Shown piece by piece: positions 5,408-12,381 of a DNA stretch of 20,209 nt (the first letter of the stretch is position 1; each line of letters opens with the position of its first letter). Both the position numbers and the translations under genes were made by a program. The notes beneath the pieces are model-generated. The model was not told where the DNA came from. It worked only from the letters and a program-made list of their open reading frames with translations, and did no database searches. Source of the DNA: CAYZXU01 sp964482535 (GTDB taxonomy: Bacteria > Desulfobacterota > Desulfobacteria > Desulfobacterales > BuS5); the NCBI GenBank assembly GCA_964482535.1, contig CAYZXU010000040.1, positions 1 to 20,209 of the forward strand, given 5' to 3'.

Positions 5408-6755
5408 CAATCTTGCTGAGGATGCAAAAAAATATATATGGTATCCCTTCACCCAGATGCAGGACTTTGAAAAGGATTCACCTGTTATTATCAAAGAGGC
5501 AACGGGGTGCATATTAAAAGATATTAGCGGCAGGGAATATATAGACGGGGTATCTTCTCTATGGACAAATGTGCATGGTCATAAAAAAAAGGAGATTGAT
5601 CTTGCCATAAAAAAACAGTTGGACATGGTTGCCCATTCCACACTTCTCGGGCTTTCAAACGTGCCGGCTGTTGAATGCGCAAAAAAGCTTGTTGAGATCA
5701 CACCCAACGGTCTGACCAAGGTTTTTTATTCAGACAGCGGTTCAACCGCAGTGGAGATAGCCCTGAAAATCGCATTTCAGTATCATCAGCAGGCAGGTCC
5801 AAAAAAAAGTAAAAAGAAAAAATTTATCTCCATGACAAATGCATATCACGGGGATACAATCGGTTCAGTAAGCGTGGGCGGCATAGAGCTTTTTCATGAA
5901 ATGTACGGCCCGCTTTTATTTGATTCAATAAAGGCTCTCTCCCCCTACTGCTACAGATGCCCCCTTGACAAAACTTTTCCCGGGTGCGGGTTTGAATGTT
6001 TAAATCAGATGGAAGACTTAATGAAAAAACATTCAGACGAGGTTGCAGGCCTTGTGATTGAACCCATAGTGCAGGGAGCCGCAGGTTTGCTGGTTCAACC
6101 GCCGGGTTATTTAAAGAGAGTAAGAGAGCTTTGCACAAAGTATGATATTTTGATGATTGCAGACGAGGTTGCCGTGGGGTTTGGAAAAACAGGCAAAATG
6201 TTTGCCTGCGAGCATGAAGAGATTGAGCCTGATATTATGGCTCTTGCAAAGGGTATTACCGGAGGTTATATGCCCCTTGCCGCTACCCTGACAACAGAAA
6301 AAATCTATCAGGGCTTTTTAGGGAAATATGAAGAGTTTAAAACCTTTTTCCACGGACACACATATACAGGGAACCCCCTTGCCTGCGCTGCTGCGACAGC
6401 TAATATAGATATTTTTGAAAAAGAAAAGGTTATTGAAAATCTTCAGAAAAAAATCATTTTTTTAAAAAAAGAGCTTGAAGCTTTTAAGCTCCTTGAGCAT
6501 GTGGGTGATGTGCGGCAGATGGGGATAATGGTGGGCATAGAGCTGGTCCAAAACAAAAAAACAAAAAAGCTTTATCCTGCCGGATTAAAAACAGGGCAGC
6601 GCATAACAAAAGAGGCGCGAAACAAAGGGCTTATTATACGGCCTCTTGGGGATGTAATAGTTCTGATGCCTCCTTTAAGCATAACAGAGGATGAATTAAA
6701 AAAGGTGTGTAATATCACCTTTGAATCCATAAGAAACATAACGGAGGCGTTATAA
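5394..6755 (+). CDS. bioA: 7,8-diaminopelargonate aminotransferase BioA
   Basis: A PLP enzyme that transaminates KAPA to DAPA, the second ring-forming step of biotin synthesis. It has 453 residues. The class III aminotransferase landmarks are present: SDSGSTAVEIALK (113-125), YHGDT (151-155), D257 (ADEVAVGFG) and the PLP lysine K286 (ALAKGITGGYMPL). The N-terminal IWYPFTQMQDF and the overall wording are closer to my recollection of the Bacillus subtilis enzyme, which uses lysine as amino donor, than to the E. coli SAM-dependent one; the donor is therefore uncertain. A Cys-rich patch around 186-202 (CYRCP...CGFEC) is a local peculiarity. It starts inside bioB and is followed after ten bases by the first hotdog gene. 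Confidence 0.95.
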   Translation: MKTDNNLAEDAKKYIWYPFTQMQDFEKDSPVIIKEATGCILKDISGREYIDGVSSLWTNVHGHKKKEIDLAIKKQLDMVAHSTLLGLSNVPAVECAKKLVEITPNGLTKVFYSDSGSTAVEIALKIAFQYHQQAGPKKSKKKKFISMTNAYHGDTIGSVSVGGIELFHEMYGPLLFDSIKALSPYCYRCPLDKTFPGCGFECLNQMEDLMKKHSDEVAGLVIEPIVQGAAGLLVQPPGYLKRVRELCTKYDILMIADEVAVGFGKTGKMFACEHEEIEPDIMALAKGITGGYMPLAATLTTEKIYQGFLGKYEEFKTFFHGHTYTGNPLACAAATANIDIFEKEKVIENLQKKIIFLKKELEAFKLLEHVGDVRQMGIMVGIELVQNKKTKKLYPAGLKTGQRITKEARNKGLIIRPLGDVIVLMPPLSITEDELKKVCNITFESIRNITEAL

Positions 6756-6765
6756 CCAGGTCGAT

Positions 6766-7074
6766 ATGGAAAAACAGGCAAAAAAAACTTTAAAGGGGGT
6801 TTTATTATTCGATCCAGATGATGGTCTTTATAAAGATCACTTCCCTGGAAAGCCTGTTGTTCCTGGAAGCCTTATCATTCATGGATTTACTGAAGTCTTA
6901 AAAAAATCCGGGATTAAAAGCAGAATATCAGCGATTAAAAATTTCAGGTTTAAAAAATTTTTATCTCCAGGAGAATATCCCTATATAATAAAAATAGAAC
7001 CGAAAAAAATTATCTGCGAAATATTTAACGAAAATAAAAGAGTTGTAACAGGAACTTTTAATATATGCGGCTAA
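6766..7074 (+). CDS. FabZ-like hotdog protein A, catalytic His present, catalytic Glu missing
   Basis: Only 102 residues against about 145 for FabZ; it lacks the usual N-terminal helix segment. The signature DHFPGKPVVPGSL (24-36) is unmistakably FabZ, with catalytic H25. The position of the catalytic glutamate, 14 residues later (LEAMAQ in FabZ), reads IHGF here: H39 replaces Glu. The later FRFKKFLSPGE segment matches FabZ's FKRPVVPGD. In FabZ the His and Glu of one active site come from different subunits, so alone this protein should be a poor dehydratase, but it could pair with hotdog B, which has the reverse defect. Presumed role: dehydration of the 3-hydroxyacyl-ACP intermediate in pimelate building. 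It overlaps the SDR gene by 10 bases. Family sure; function inferred. Confidence 0.85.
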   Translation: MEKQAKKTLKGVLLFDPDDGLYKDHFPGKPVVPGSLIIHGFTEVLKKSGIKSRISAIKNFRFKKFLSPGEYPYIIKIEPKKIICEIFNENKRVVTGTFNICG

Positions 7075-7823
7075 AATTTTCAGGGAGCAGAGTCTTGATA
7101 CTTGGGGGAACCTGCAGCCTTGCCCTGTGCCTTGCCAAATATTTGATCAAGGCAAAGCTCTATCCTGTCTTAAGCTACAGAAATAAAAATGGCAAACAAC
7201 ATATAGAAAACAGTTTAAGCGCATTTAAAGGAAAATTTGAGACTGTTTATCTTGATTTTAATGATGCAGATTCAATTAAATCCATACTTTTCCAAAATAT
7301 TGAACCGGATAAGCTGCCGGATTATTTGGTTGATTTTGCCCAGAGCGACCTTGAATCTTTAATAGCTTCGGAAAGCAGCTATGATATTAACCGGTATTTT
7401 GCAGAAAATATCTCCTTTAGGGCTGAAATCATTAAAACCGCTGCCAGGGGAATGCTTAAAAAAAAAGGGGGGCGGCTAATATTCATATCCTCTGGGGCTG
7501 CTTTAAGACCTAATCCGGGGCAGGGATTCTACGCTGCAGCCAAACTTGCTTCAGAAGCGCTTTATAAAAATCTTGGACTTGAAATGGGCAGCAAAGGTAT
7601 TACAACTGTTTCCCTGCGCCCCGGATATATAGATGCAGGCCGGGGAAAAAAATTTATAAAACAGAATAAAAAAATAACAGACGCGATTCCCGTTAAAAGA
7701 GCGATTGAGCCCGGCGAAGTTGCCGAAACAATACTTTTTTTTCTTTCAGAAAGCGCCAGAAGCTTTAATGCAGTTGAAATCACAATGGACGGGGGGATGT
7801 CTGCGGGCAAACCCATACTTTAA
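7065..7823 (+). CDS. FabG-like short-chain dehydrogenase/reductase in the biotin operon
   Basis: A 252-residue SDR, presumably the 3-oxoacyl-ACP reductase of the pimelate module. The catalytic set is complete: N115, S143 (ISSGAA), Y156 and K160 (YAAAK), followed by the SLRPGYID loop and a C-terminal MDGGMS. The dinucleotide loop is unusual: where FabG has TGASRGIG this protein has LGGTCSLA (13-20), losing two of the three glycines, and the NNAG motif is replaced by DFAQS. The SLA wording recalls enoyl reductase FabI (SIA), but the YxxxK spacing is FabG-like. Ketoreductase is the more likely activity; enoyl reduction cannot be excluded. The start overlaps the preceding gene by 10 bases; the next gene follows after 15. 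Confidence 0.85.
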   Translation: MRLKFSGSRVLILGGTCSLALCLAKYLIKAKLYPVLSYRNKNGKQHIENSLSAFKGKFETVYLDFNDADSIKSILFQNIEPDKLPDYLVDFAQSDLESLIASESSYDINRYFAENISFRAEIIKTAARGMLKKKGGRLIFISSGAALRPNPGQGFYAAAKLASEALYKNLGLEMGSKGITTVSLRPGYIDAGRGKKFIKQNKKITDAIPVKRAIEPGEVAETILFFLSESARSFNAVEITMDGGMSAGKPIL

Positions 7824-7838
7824 AAAAAAGGTTTTTTT

Positions 7839-8228
7839 ATGAACATATTTAACAAGATTCAAGACCTTCTTGCTGAACTACTTGACGTTGAAAAAAATGA
7901 AATTTCACCGGAAACTTATATATTCAGAGATCTGGGCGCTGAATCCATAGATCTTATGGAGCTTGCGGTGGCAATTAATTCTGAATTTAATATAAACGTA
8001 ATTGATGATGATATCTTTTTAAGAAGATTAAGAGAGTATATTTCTGAAAACCAGAGTCTTAAAAAAAAATATCCGTTTCTTCCTGACAAAAGAATTGCGG
8101 AAATAATTAAAGATGTCGGAAAAAGGCCGGATTTTAGCGAACCGGTTTTAAAGGTAAAAGATCTAATAGATTATATAAAGGGGTCAAGACCTGACCACTC
8201 CACAATGGAAAAGCATATCAATGTCTGA
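7839..8228 (+). CDS. dedicated acyl carrier protein with a 40-residue insertion
   Basis: The N-terminal part is a standard ACP with the phosphopantetheine serine S36 in DLGAESIDLMEL, preceded by a helix rich in acidic residues. At 129 residues it is far longer than the usual 78: about 40 extra residues, roughly 61-100, rich in Lys/Arg and aromatic residues (LRRLREYISENQ, KKKYPFLPDKR), are inserted before the last helix (KVKDLIDYI, 105-113). It probably carries the growing pimeloyl chain between the ketosynthase, reductase and dehydratase encoded around it and hands it to BioF. AAAGGT six bases before the ATG serves as ribosome site. It overlaps the nitroreductase gene by 8 bases. Confidence 0.88.
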   Translation: MNIFNKIQDLLAELLDVEKNEISPETYIFRDLGAESIDLMELAVAINSEFNINVIDDDIFLRRLREYISENQSLKKKYPFLPDKRIAEIIKDVGKRPDFSEPVLKVKDLIDYIKGSRPDHSTMEKHINV

Positions 8229-8850
8229 CTTTGATGATTTAATAAAAAAAAGAAGAAGTATCAGAAAATACAAACCGGATCTTTTATCTACAAAATTAAT
8301 TGAAAAGATGATCTTTGCCGCCACACTTGCGCCCTCTCCTTCAAACACCCAGCCTGTTAGATTTATCCGGATCAGCTCCGGCAAAATAAAAGAAAAACTG
8401 CACCAGGCTTTAATTAAGGGACACAGGAGATTTCTTGCTGCCACAAAGCCGGAGACAAAAAAATTAAAGGCAAAAATAAATGCATATCGCAGATTTTCAG
8501 AGTTCATGTTCAAAGCGCCTGCTTTATTTGCAGTGGGGTATGCCAAAGATGTCCCAGGTGGATTTTCAAAAACACTGTTTGAGGCAGGAATAATCTGCCA
8601 AGATAAAAGAAGCAGCATAAATTATGATATTACCGTAGGTCTTTGTCTTAAAAACTTTATTCTTAAGGGAGAGGATATGGGCATAAGTTCATGCATATTA
8701 ACAGGACCCCTTGTATTTATTCCAAATGCTGAAGAGATATGCGGCATCGACGATATTTTTATACGGTGCTTTTTAACAGCAGGTTTTCCTGACGAAAAGC
8801 CGGGCTTTATAGAAAGAAAAAAAAATTCCGAGATATACAGGTCTGTCTAA
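8221..8850 (+). CDS. nitroreductase-family flavoprotein in the biotin operon
   Basis: 209 residues with the FMN-binding features of the nitroreductase fold: KKRRSIRKY (9-17), ATLAPSPSNTQPVRF (34-48) and the C-terminal GLCLKNFILKGEDMG / GISSCI segment. Such proteins are FMN dimers that use NAD(P)H to reduce varied acceptors, including activated C=C bonds in some members. Its placement between the ACP and ketosynthase genes, with an 8-base overlap on one side and no gap on the other (TAAATG), means it is translated with the fatty-acid-like module. Since no enoyl-ACP reductase gene is present in the module, it may reduce the enoyl intermediate; this is inference. An alternative is an unrelated redox role under biotin control. 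Confidence 0.85.
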   Translation: MSDFDDLIKKRRSIRKYKPDLLSTKLIEKMIFAATLAPSPSNTQPVRFIRISSGKIKEKLHQALIKGHRRFLAATKPETKKLKAKINAYRRFSEFMFKAPALFAVGYAKDVPGGFSKTLFEAGIICQDKRSSINYDITVGLCLKNFILKGEDMGISSCILTGPLVFIPNAEEICGIDDIFIRCFLTAGFPDEKPGFIERKKNSEIYRSV

Positions 8851-10098
8851 ATGGAAAAGAATGTGCGTAAAAGAGTAGTTATCACATCAGTTGGAGTAAT
8901 CTCCTCCCTTGGTTTTTCCCTGAACCGGATCATGGAAAACATAAAAAAAGAAAAAGTTTCTTTTAAGACCTTTGCCTTTGATGAAAGTGTAAGCGCAGCC
9001 CCTGTCGAAAAATTTGATTTAAAAAAAATTACAGGCAGATTTAAAGATGCAAGGTATTTAAACAGGGGAGCAGGGTTCTGCATGGGAGCCGCTGTAATGG
9101 CCGCAAAGAATTCAGATCTGCTTAATAGAGAAAACCCCGAGGCTGCAAAAATACTACATAAAACAGGCCTTTTTACAGGCACAGGCCCTAATCTTGATAT
9201 TGGCGGTGAACTGCCTGATATAAAAAATGGCGTTATAGATAATAAAAGCCTTGCCGCTCTCTGGATTCTAAAATTTCTTCCAAACACCGCAGCTTCCGCA
9301 ATATCGAAATTTACAGGGGTTCATGGCGAAAATCTCACAATCAACACTGCATGTTCTGCCTCAATGCAGGCGATTGGCGAAGCGTACAGAAAAATAAAAA
9401 ACGGATATCTTGAACTTGCCCTTGCTGGCGGCGGTGATTCCCGTTTAAGCCAGGGCGGGATACTTGCATACAAAAAAGCTCAGGCCCTCTGCCTTTCAAA
9501 CCCTGGCAGCGCTAAAGAGGCCTGCCGACCTTTTGATAAAAAAAGAAACGGATTTGCGCCTGGTGAAGGAGGGGCTTTTTTTCTGCTTGAAGAGCTTGAC
9601 CATGCCTTAAAAAGAAATGCCAAAATTTATGGTGAAATATGCGGATTTGGAGCATCTATTGACGGTTTTACTATGACAGCGCCTGAACCTGAAGGCAGGT
9701 ACGGCAAAAAAGCTGTGATTTCAGCTCTTAAAGAGGCAGACATTACTGCTTCAGATATAGATGTGATATCTTCCCACGGCACAGGAACTATTTTAAATGA
9801 TGCAATGGAATCTGCTTTAATTGATAATATTTTTAAAAAAAATAAACCCATAATAATTGCAATAAAATCCTGGACAGGGCATTTGTCTGCTGCATGTGGC
9901 GCATCTGAGCTTGCTGTTTGCCTGGCATGCATGAAGCACGGATATATCCCTAAAATAAGAAATCTTGAAAAACCGTGCAGACAGGACTTAAACTTTGCCT
10001 TAAAAGAAAAAAGTTATAATTTTAATACACTATTAATGCAAAATTTCGGATTCGGCGGCCAAAACGCAGCCCTGGTGATAAAAGCATGGAAAAAATAA
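8851..10098 (+). CDS. FabF-like ketosynthase (KAS I/II type) in the biotin operon
   Basis: A 415-residue elongating 3-oxoacyl-ACP synthase with a Cys-His-His triad: C168 (NTACSAS), H309 (SSHGTGT), K339 and H344 (IKSWTGHLSAACGASE), plus the C-terminal NFGFGG. It should perform decarboxylative condensation with malonyl-ACP. It is not a KAS III/BioZ protein, so it elongates an ACP-bound acyl chain rather than starting one. Substituted family positions include SSHGTGT for NAHGTST and NTAC in place of the more usual STACA/DTACA wording. Within the operon it would add the two-carbon units of the pimeloyl chain, which requires tolerance of a terminal carboxylate. The ATG directly follows the nitroreductase stop; the 3' end overlaps hotdog B by 13 bases. 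Confidence 0.92.
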   Translation: MEKNVRKRVVITSVGVISSLGFSLNRIMENIKKEKVSFKTFAFDESVSAAPVEKFDLKKITGRFKDARYLNRGAGFCMGAAVMAAKNSDLLNRENPEAAKILHKTGLFTGTGPNLDIGGELPDIKNGVIDNKSLAALWILKFLPNTAASAISKFTGVHGENLTINTACSASMQAIGEAYRKIKNGYLELALAGGGDSRLSQGGILAYKKAQALCLSNPGSAKEACRPFDKKRNGFAPGEGGAFFLLEELDHALKRNAKIYGEICGFGASIDGFTMTAPEPEGRYGKKAVISALKEADITASDIDVISSHGTGTILNDAMESALIDNIFKKNKPIIIAIKSWTGHLSAACGASELAVCLACMKHGYIPKIRNLEKPCRQDLNFALKEKSYNFNTLLMQNFGFGGQNAALVIKAWKK

Positions 10099-10547
10099 GA
10101 ATTAAGAGTACTCTTAATAATTTTATTCTCCTTGATAAAATTACCAAAGCAGATCAAAAAAATATTTGCGGAAATAAATATTTTTCAGATGATCCGTATT
10201 ATCTATGCGTTGAAGCCATGGCGCAGCTTGGGGCATATCATGTGCGTTATCTCACAAAATTTGACAGGCATGCATTTTTATTAAAAATAGATTGCCTGAA
10301 TTTAAAACAGGCTCTTAAAGAGGGCATAAGTTTAAATGGGAAATTTAATTTTTTTGCATCCCTGACAAATAAAAGCGAGTCTGCCTTTGCTTATAATGTG
10401 TGTGCCCAAAAAAAAAACATTGTTTTTGGCGAAGGCAAATTTTTATTTGCAAGTATTGATTATAATGACGATTTCAATAAAAAACCCCTTAAAGATCATT
10501 ATCGGAAAACATTTTCATGTTTAATGAACGATTCGCAAACAGCTTAA
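10086..10547 (+). CDS. FabA/FabZ-like hotdog protein B, catalytic Glu present, catalytic His missing
   Basis: 153 residues, the full FabZ length. NNFILLDKI (11-19) aligns with FabZ's PFLLVDRV. CVEAMAQLGAYH (41-52) matches the FabZ active-site helix with catalytic E43. The HFPG motif is gone: the corresponding stretch is NKYFSDDP (30-37), Tyr at the His position, and about three residues are deleted before the helix. So it keeps the Glu and loses the His, the mirror image of hotdog A. It may complete a composite active site with A, or act as a structural or chain-length subunit. The C-terminal part is ordinary hotdog sheet. It starts inside the ketosynthase gene and overlaps bioF by 31 bases. 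Fold confident, activity unknown. Confidence 0.78.
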   Translation: MEKIRIKSTLNNFILLDKITKADQKNICGNKYFSDDPYYLCVEAMAQLGAYHVRYLTKFDRHAFLLKIDCLNLKQALKEGISLNGKFNFFASLTNKSESAFAYNVCAQKKNIVFGEGKFLFASIDYNDDFNKKPLKDHYRKTFSCLMNDSQTA

Positions 10548-11656
10548 AGCTTCAAAAAAATGCAGGGTTGCTCCGGGAACCTGTGGAAATAACAAAAAGA
10601 GAAGGAAAGTATATTTTTTTAAATAATAAAAAAATCATTAACTTTTCTTCCAATGACTACCTTGGTCTTGGGACATCTGAAGAGCTACGAAAAAAGGTGG
10701 CTGAAAATTTTTTAAAATACGGAACATCTTCATCCTCTTCCCGCCTTGTTTCAGGCAACTATTCTTTAATTGCAAAGGCTGAAAAAGAGTATGCGCAATA
10801 TTTTGGGTATGATGACGCCCTGTTTTTCCCAAGCGGTTACCAGGCAAATATGGGAATTCTTTCTGCTCTTTTTAACCAGAAAGATTCTATTATATTTGAC
10901 AAGCATATCCATGCTAGCAGCGTGAAGGGGTTAAAGTTAAGCGGTGCCTTTTTTTACGGATACAAGCATAATCAGATGGGTCACCTTGAAAAAAGGCTTA
11001 AAAAAACAGGGAAAAACATTTCTGCGGTTATCACTGAATCTGTCTTCAGCATGGACGGCGATTTCCTGAATGTTTCCGGTTTTAAAAAATTAAAAGAAGA
11101 ATACGGGTTCTTCAGTATTATTGACGAAGCCCATGCATTTGGCGCAATGGGAAAAAACGGAACAGGAATTGCCCGTGATGTTTCAGACATTGCAGTGGGC
11201 ACCTTTGGAAAGGCCCTGGGGCTTTTCGGAGCATTTGTTTTGCTGCCCAAAGGCGCAAAAAAATTTCTGTTTAACTTTTCTTCACCCCTTATTTATACTA
11301 CTGCCCTGCCCGAAGCCCATGCAGTTAGCGCAATTGACATTTTAAGAATAATAAAAAAAAGTGGAGATAAACGAAAATATTTAAGCCGGATCAGTAAATT
11401 TATGAAGGGGTCTTTACAAAACGAAGGCTTTAAAGTCAACGGAGATGCTCATATACTGGCTGTTCTAATGGGAGAAGAAAAAAAGGCTGTGCATGTTTCA
11501 AATAGCCTTCTTGAAAAAAATATTTTTGTTCTTCCCGCAAGATATCCTACAGTACCCATGGGAAAAGCAATATTAAGAATCGGCATGACTTCCATGCATA
11601 CAGAGGATGATGTTGAATATTTTGTTAAACAGATAAAAAAAATCTCATCTTATTAA
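10517..11656 (+). CDS. bioF: KAPA synthase BioF (8-amino-7-oxononanoate synthase)
   Basis: A PLP enzyme that condenses L-alanine with pimeloyl-ACP or pimeloyl-CoA, the first committed ring-building step. It has 379 residues, the family norm. Landmarks: NFSSNDYLGLG (42-52), SSSSSRLVSGNY (71-82), H132 (KHIHASS), D203 and H206 (IDEAHAFGAMG) and the PLP lysine K232 (GTFGKALGLFGAF). It takes the product of the upstream fatty-acid-like module, so its acyl donor is likely that operon's own ACP. The start lies 31 bases inside the preceding gene, a long overlap suggesting translational coupling; only a weak GGAA lies upstream. bioD follows after four bases. Confidence 0.96.
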   Translation: MFNERFANSLKLQKNAGLLREPVEITKREGKYIFLNNKKIINFSSNDYLGLGTSEELRKKVAENFLKYGTSSSSSRLVSGNYSLIAKAEKEYAQYFGYDDALFFPSGYQANMGILSALFNQKDSIIFDKHIHASSVKGLKLSGAFFYGYKHNQMGHLEKRLKKTGKNISAVITESVFSMDGDFLNVSGFKKLKEEYGFFSIIDEAHAFGAMGKNGTGIARDVSDIAVGTFGKALGLFGAFVLLPKGAKKFLFNFSSPLIYTTALPEAHAVSAIDILRIIKKSGDKRKYLSRISKFMKGSLQNEGFKVNGDAHILAVLMGEEKKAVHVSNSLLEKNIFVLPARYPTVPMGKAILRIGMTSMHTEDDVEYFVKQIKKISSY

Positions 11657-11660
11657 AATT

Positions 11661-12374
11661 ATGAAAAAATTTAAAAACATAAAAAAAAGATACTTTATAA
11701 CAGGCACAGATACAGGGGTTGGAAAAACAGTGCTATCTCTTTTAATGATGCAGGCGCTGTTTAATAATGGGTATAACCCCTTTTATCTTAAACCACTGCA
11801 GACAGGATGCCAAAATCCTTTAGACCGGGACAGTGATGCAAATTTTATTTACAAAAATATAAATCAGCTCAAAAAATGCAATCCTGCAGATTCAGTTATT
11901 TACTGTTTCAAAAATCCAAAGGCTCCCTGGTTTGCAGCACGTGATGAAAAAAAGAAAATTGACATACAGATAATAAAAAAATGCGTTTATGAAAAAAGCG
12001 CTGAATATTCACCGGTCATTATTGAGGGAGCAGGGGGTCTGCTTGTTCCTGTTGATGGAAAAAAGACACAGATGATTGACCTGATAGATTTAACACAGTC
12101 AACACCTGTTATTGCGGCAAGGGCCGGGCTGGGGACCATAAACCACACCCTTTTAACAATCGAGGCCCTGCGCATGAGAGGAATCAATCCCTGCGGAATT
12201 CTGTTTTTTGATACAGAAAACAAACAACCTGAAAATAATGAAATGATCAAAGAAAATATTGAGGCTATTGAGACAGCATCCGGGATTGAGGTAAAAGGAG
12301 TTATAGGAAAAATCGATGATTTTTCAAATCCGGAAGAAAAAAGCTTAAAAATTATAGAAAAAATATTCGCCTGA
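11661..12374 (+). CDS. bioD: dethiobiotin synthetase BioD
   Basis: Carboxylates DAPA with CO2 and ATP to close the ureido ring. It has 237 residues with the P-loop GTDTGVGKT (15-23), the catalytic lysine segment KPLQTG (44-49) and EGAGGLLVP (122-130). It is the last gene of the biotin operon, four bases after bioF and with no Shine-Dalgarno, so it depends on coupling. The convergent protease gene ends seven bases downstream; no terminator hairpin is visible in that gap. Confidence 0.96.
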   Translation: MKKFKNIKKRYFITGTDTGVGKTVLSLLMMQALFNNGYNPFYLKPLQTGCQNPLDRDSDANFIYKNINQLKKCNPADSVIYCFKNPKAPWFAARDEKKKIDIQIIKKCVYEKSAEYSPVIIEGAGGLLVPVDGKKTQMIDLIDLTQSTPVIAARAGLGTINHTLLTIEALRMRGINPCGILFFDTENKQPENNEMIKENIEAIETASGIEVKGVIGKIDDFSNPEEKSLKIIEKIFA

Positions 12375-12381
12375 TAATCGT

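Noticed and set aside
5177..5512. Minus-strand open frame across the bioB/bioA junction
   Set aside because: It lies wholly opposite two certain genes and shows no family features; the same applies to the other antisense frames inside the biotin operon, purA and the AAA+ genes.
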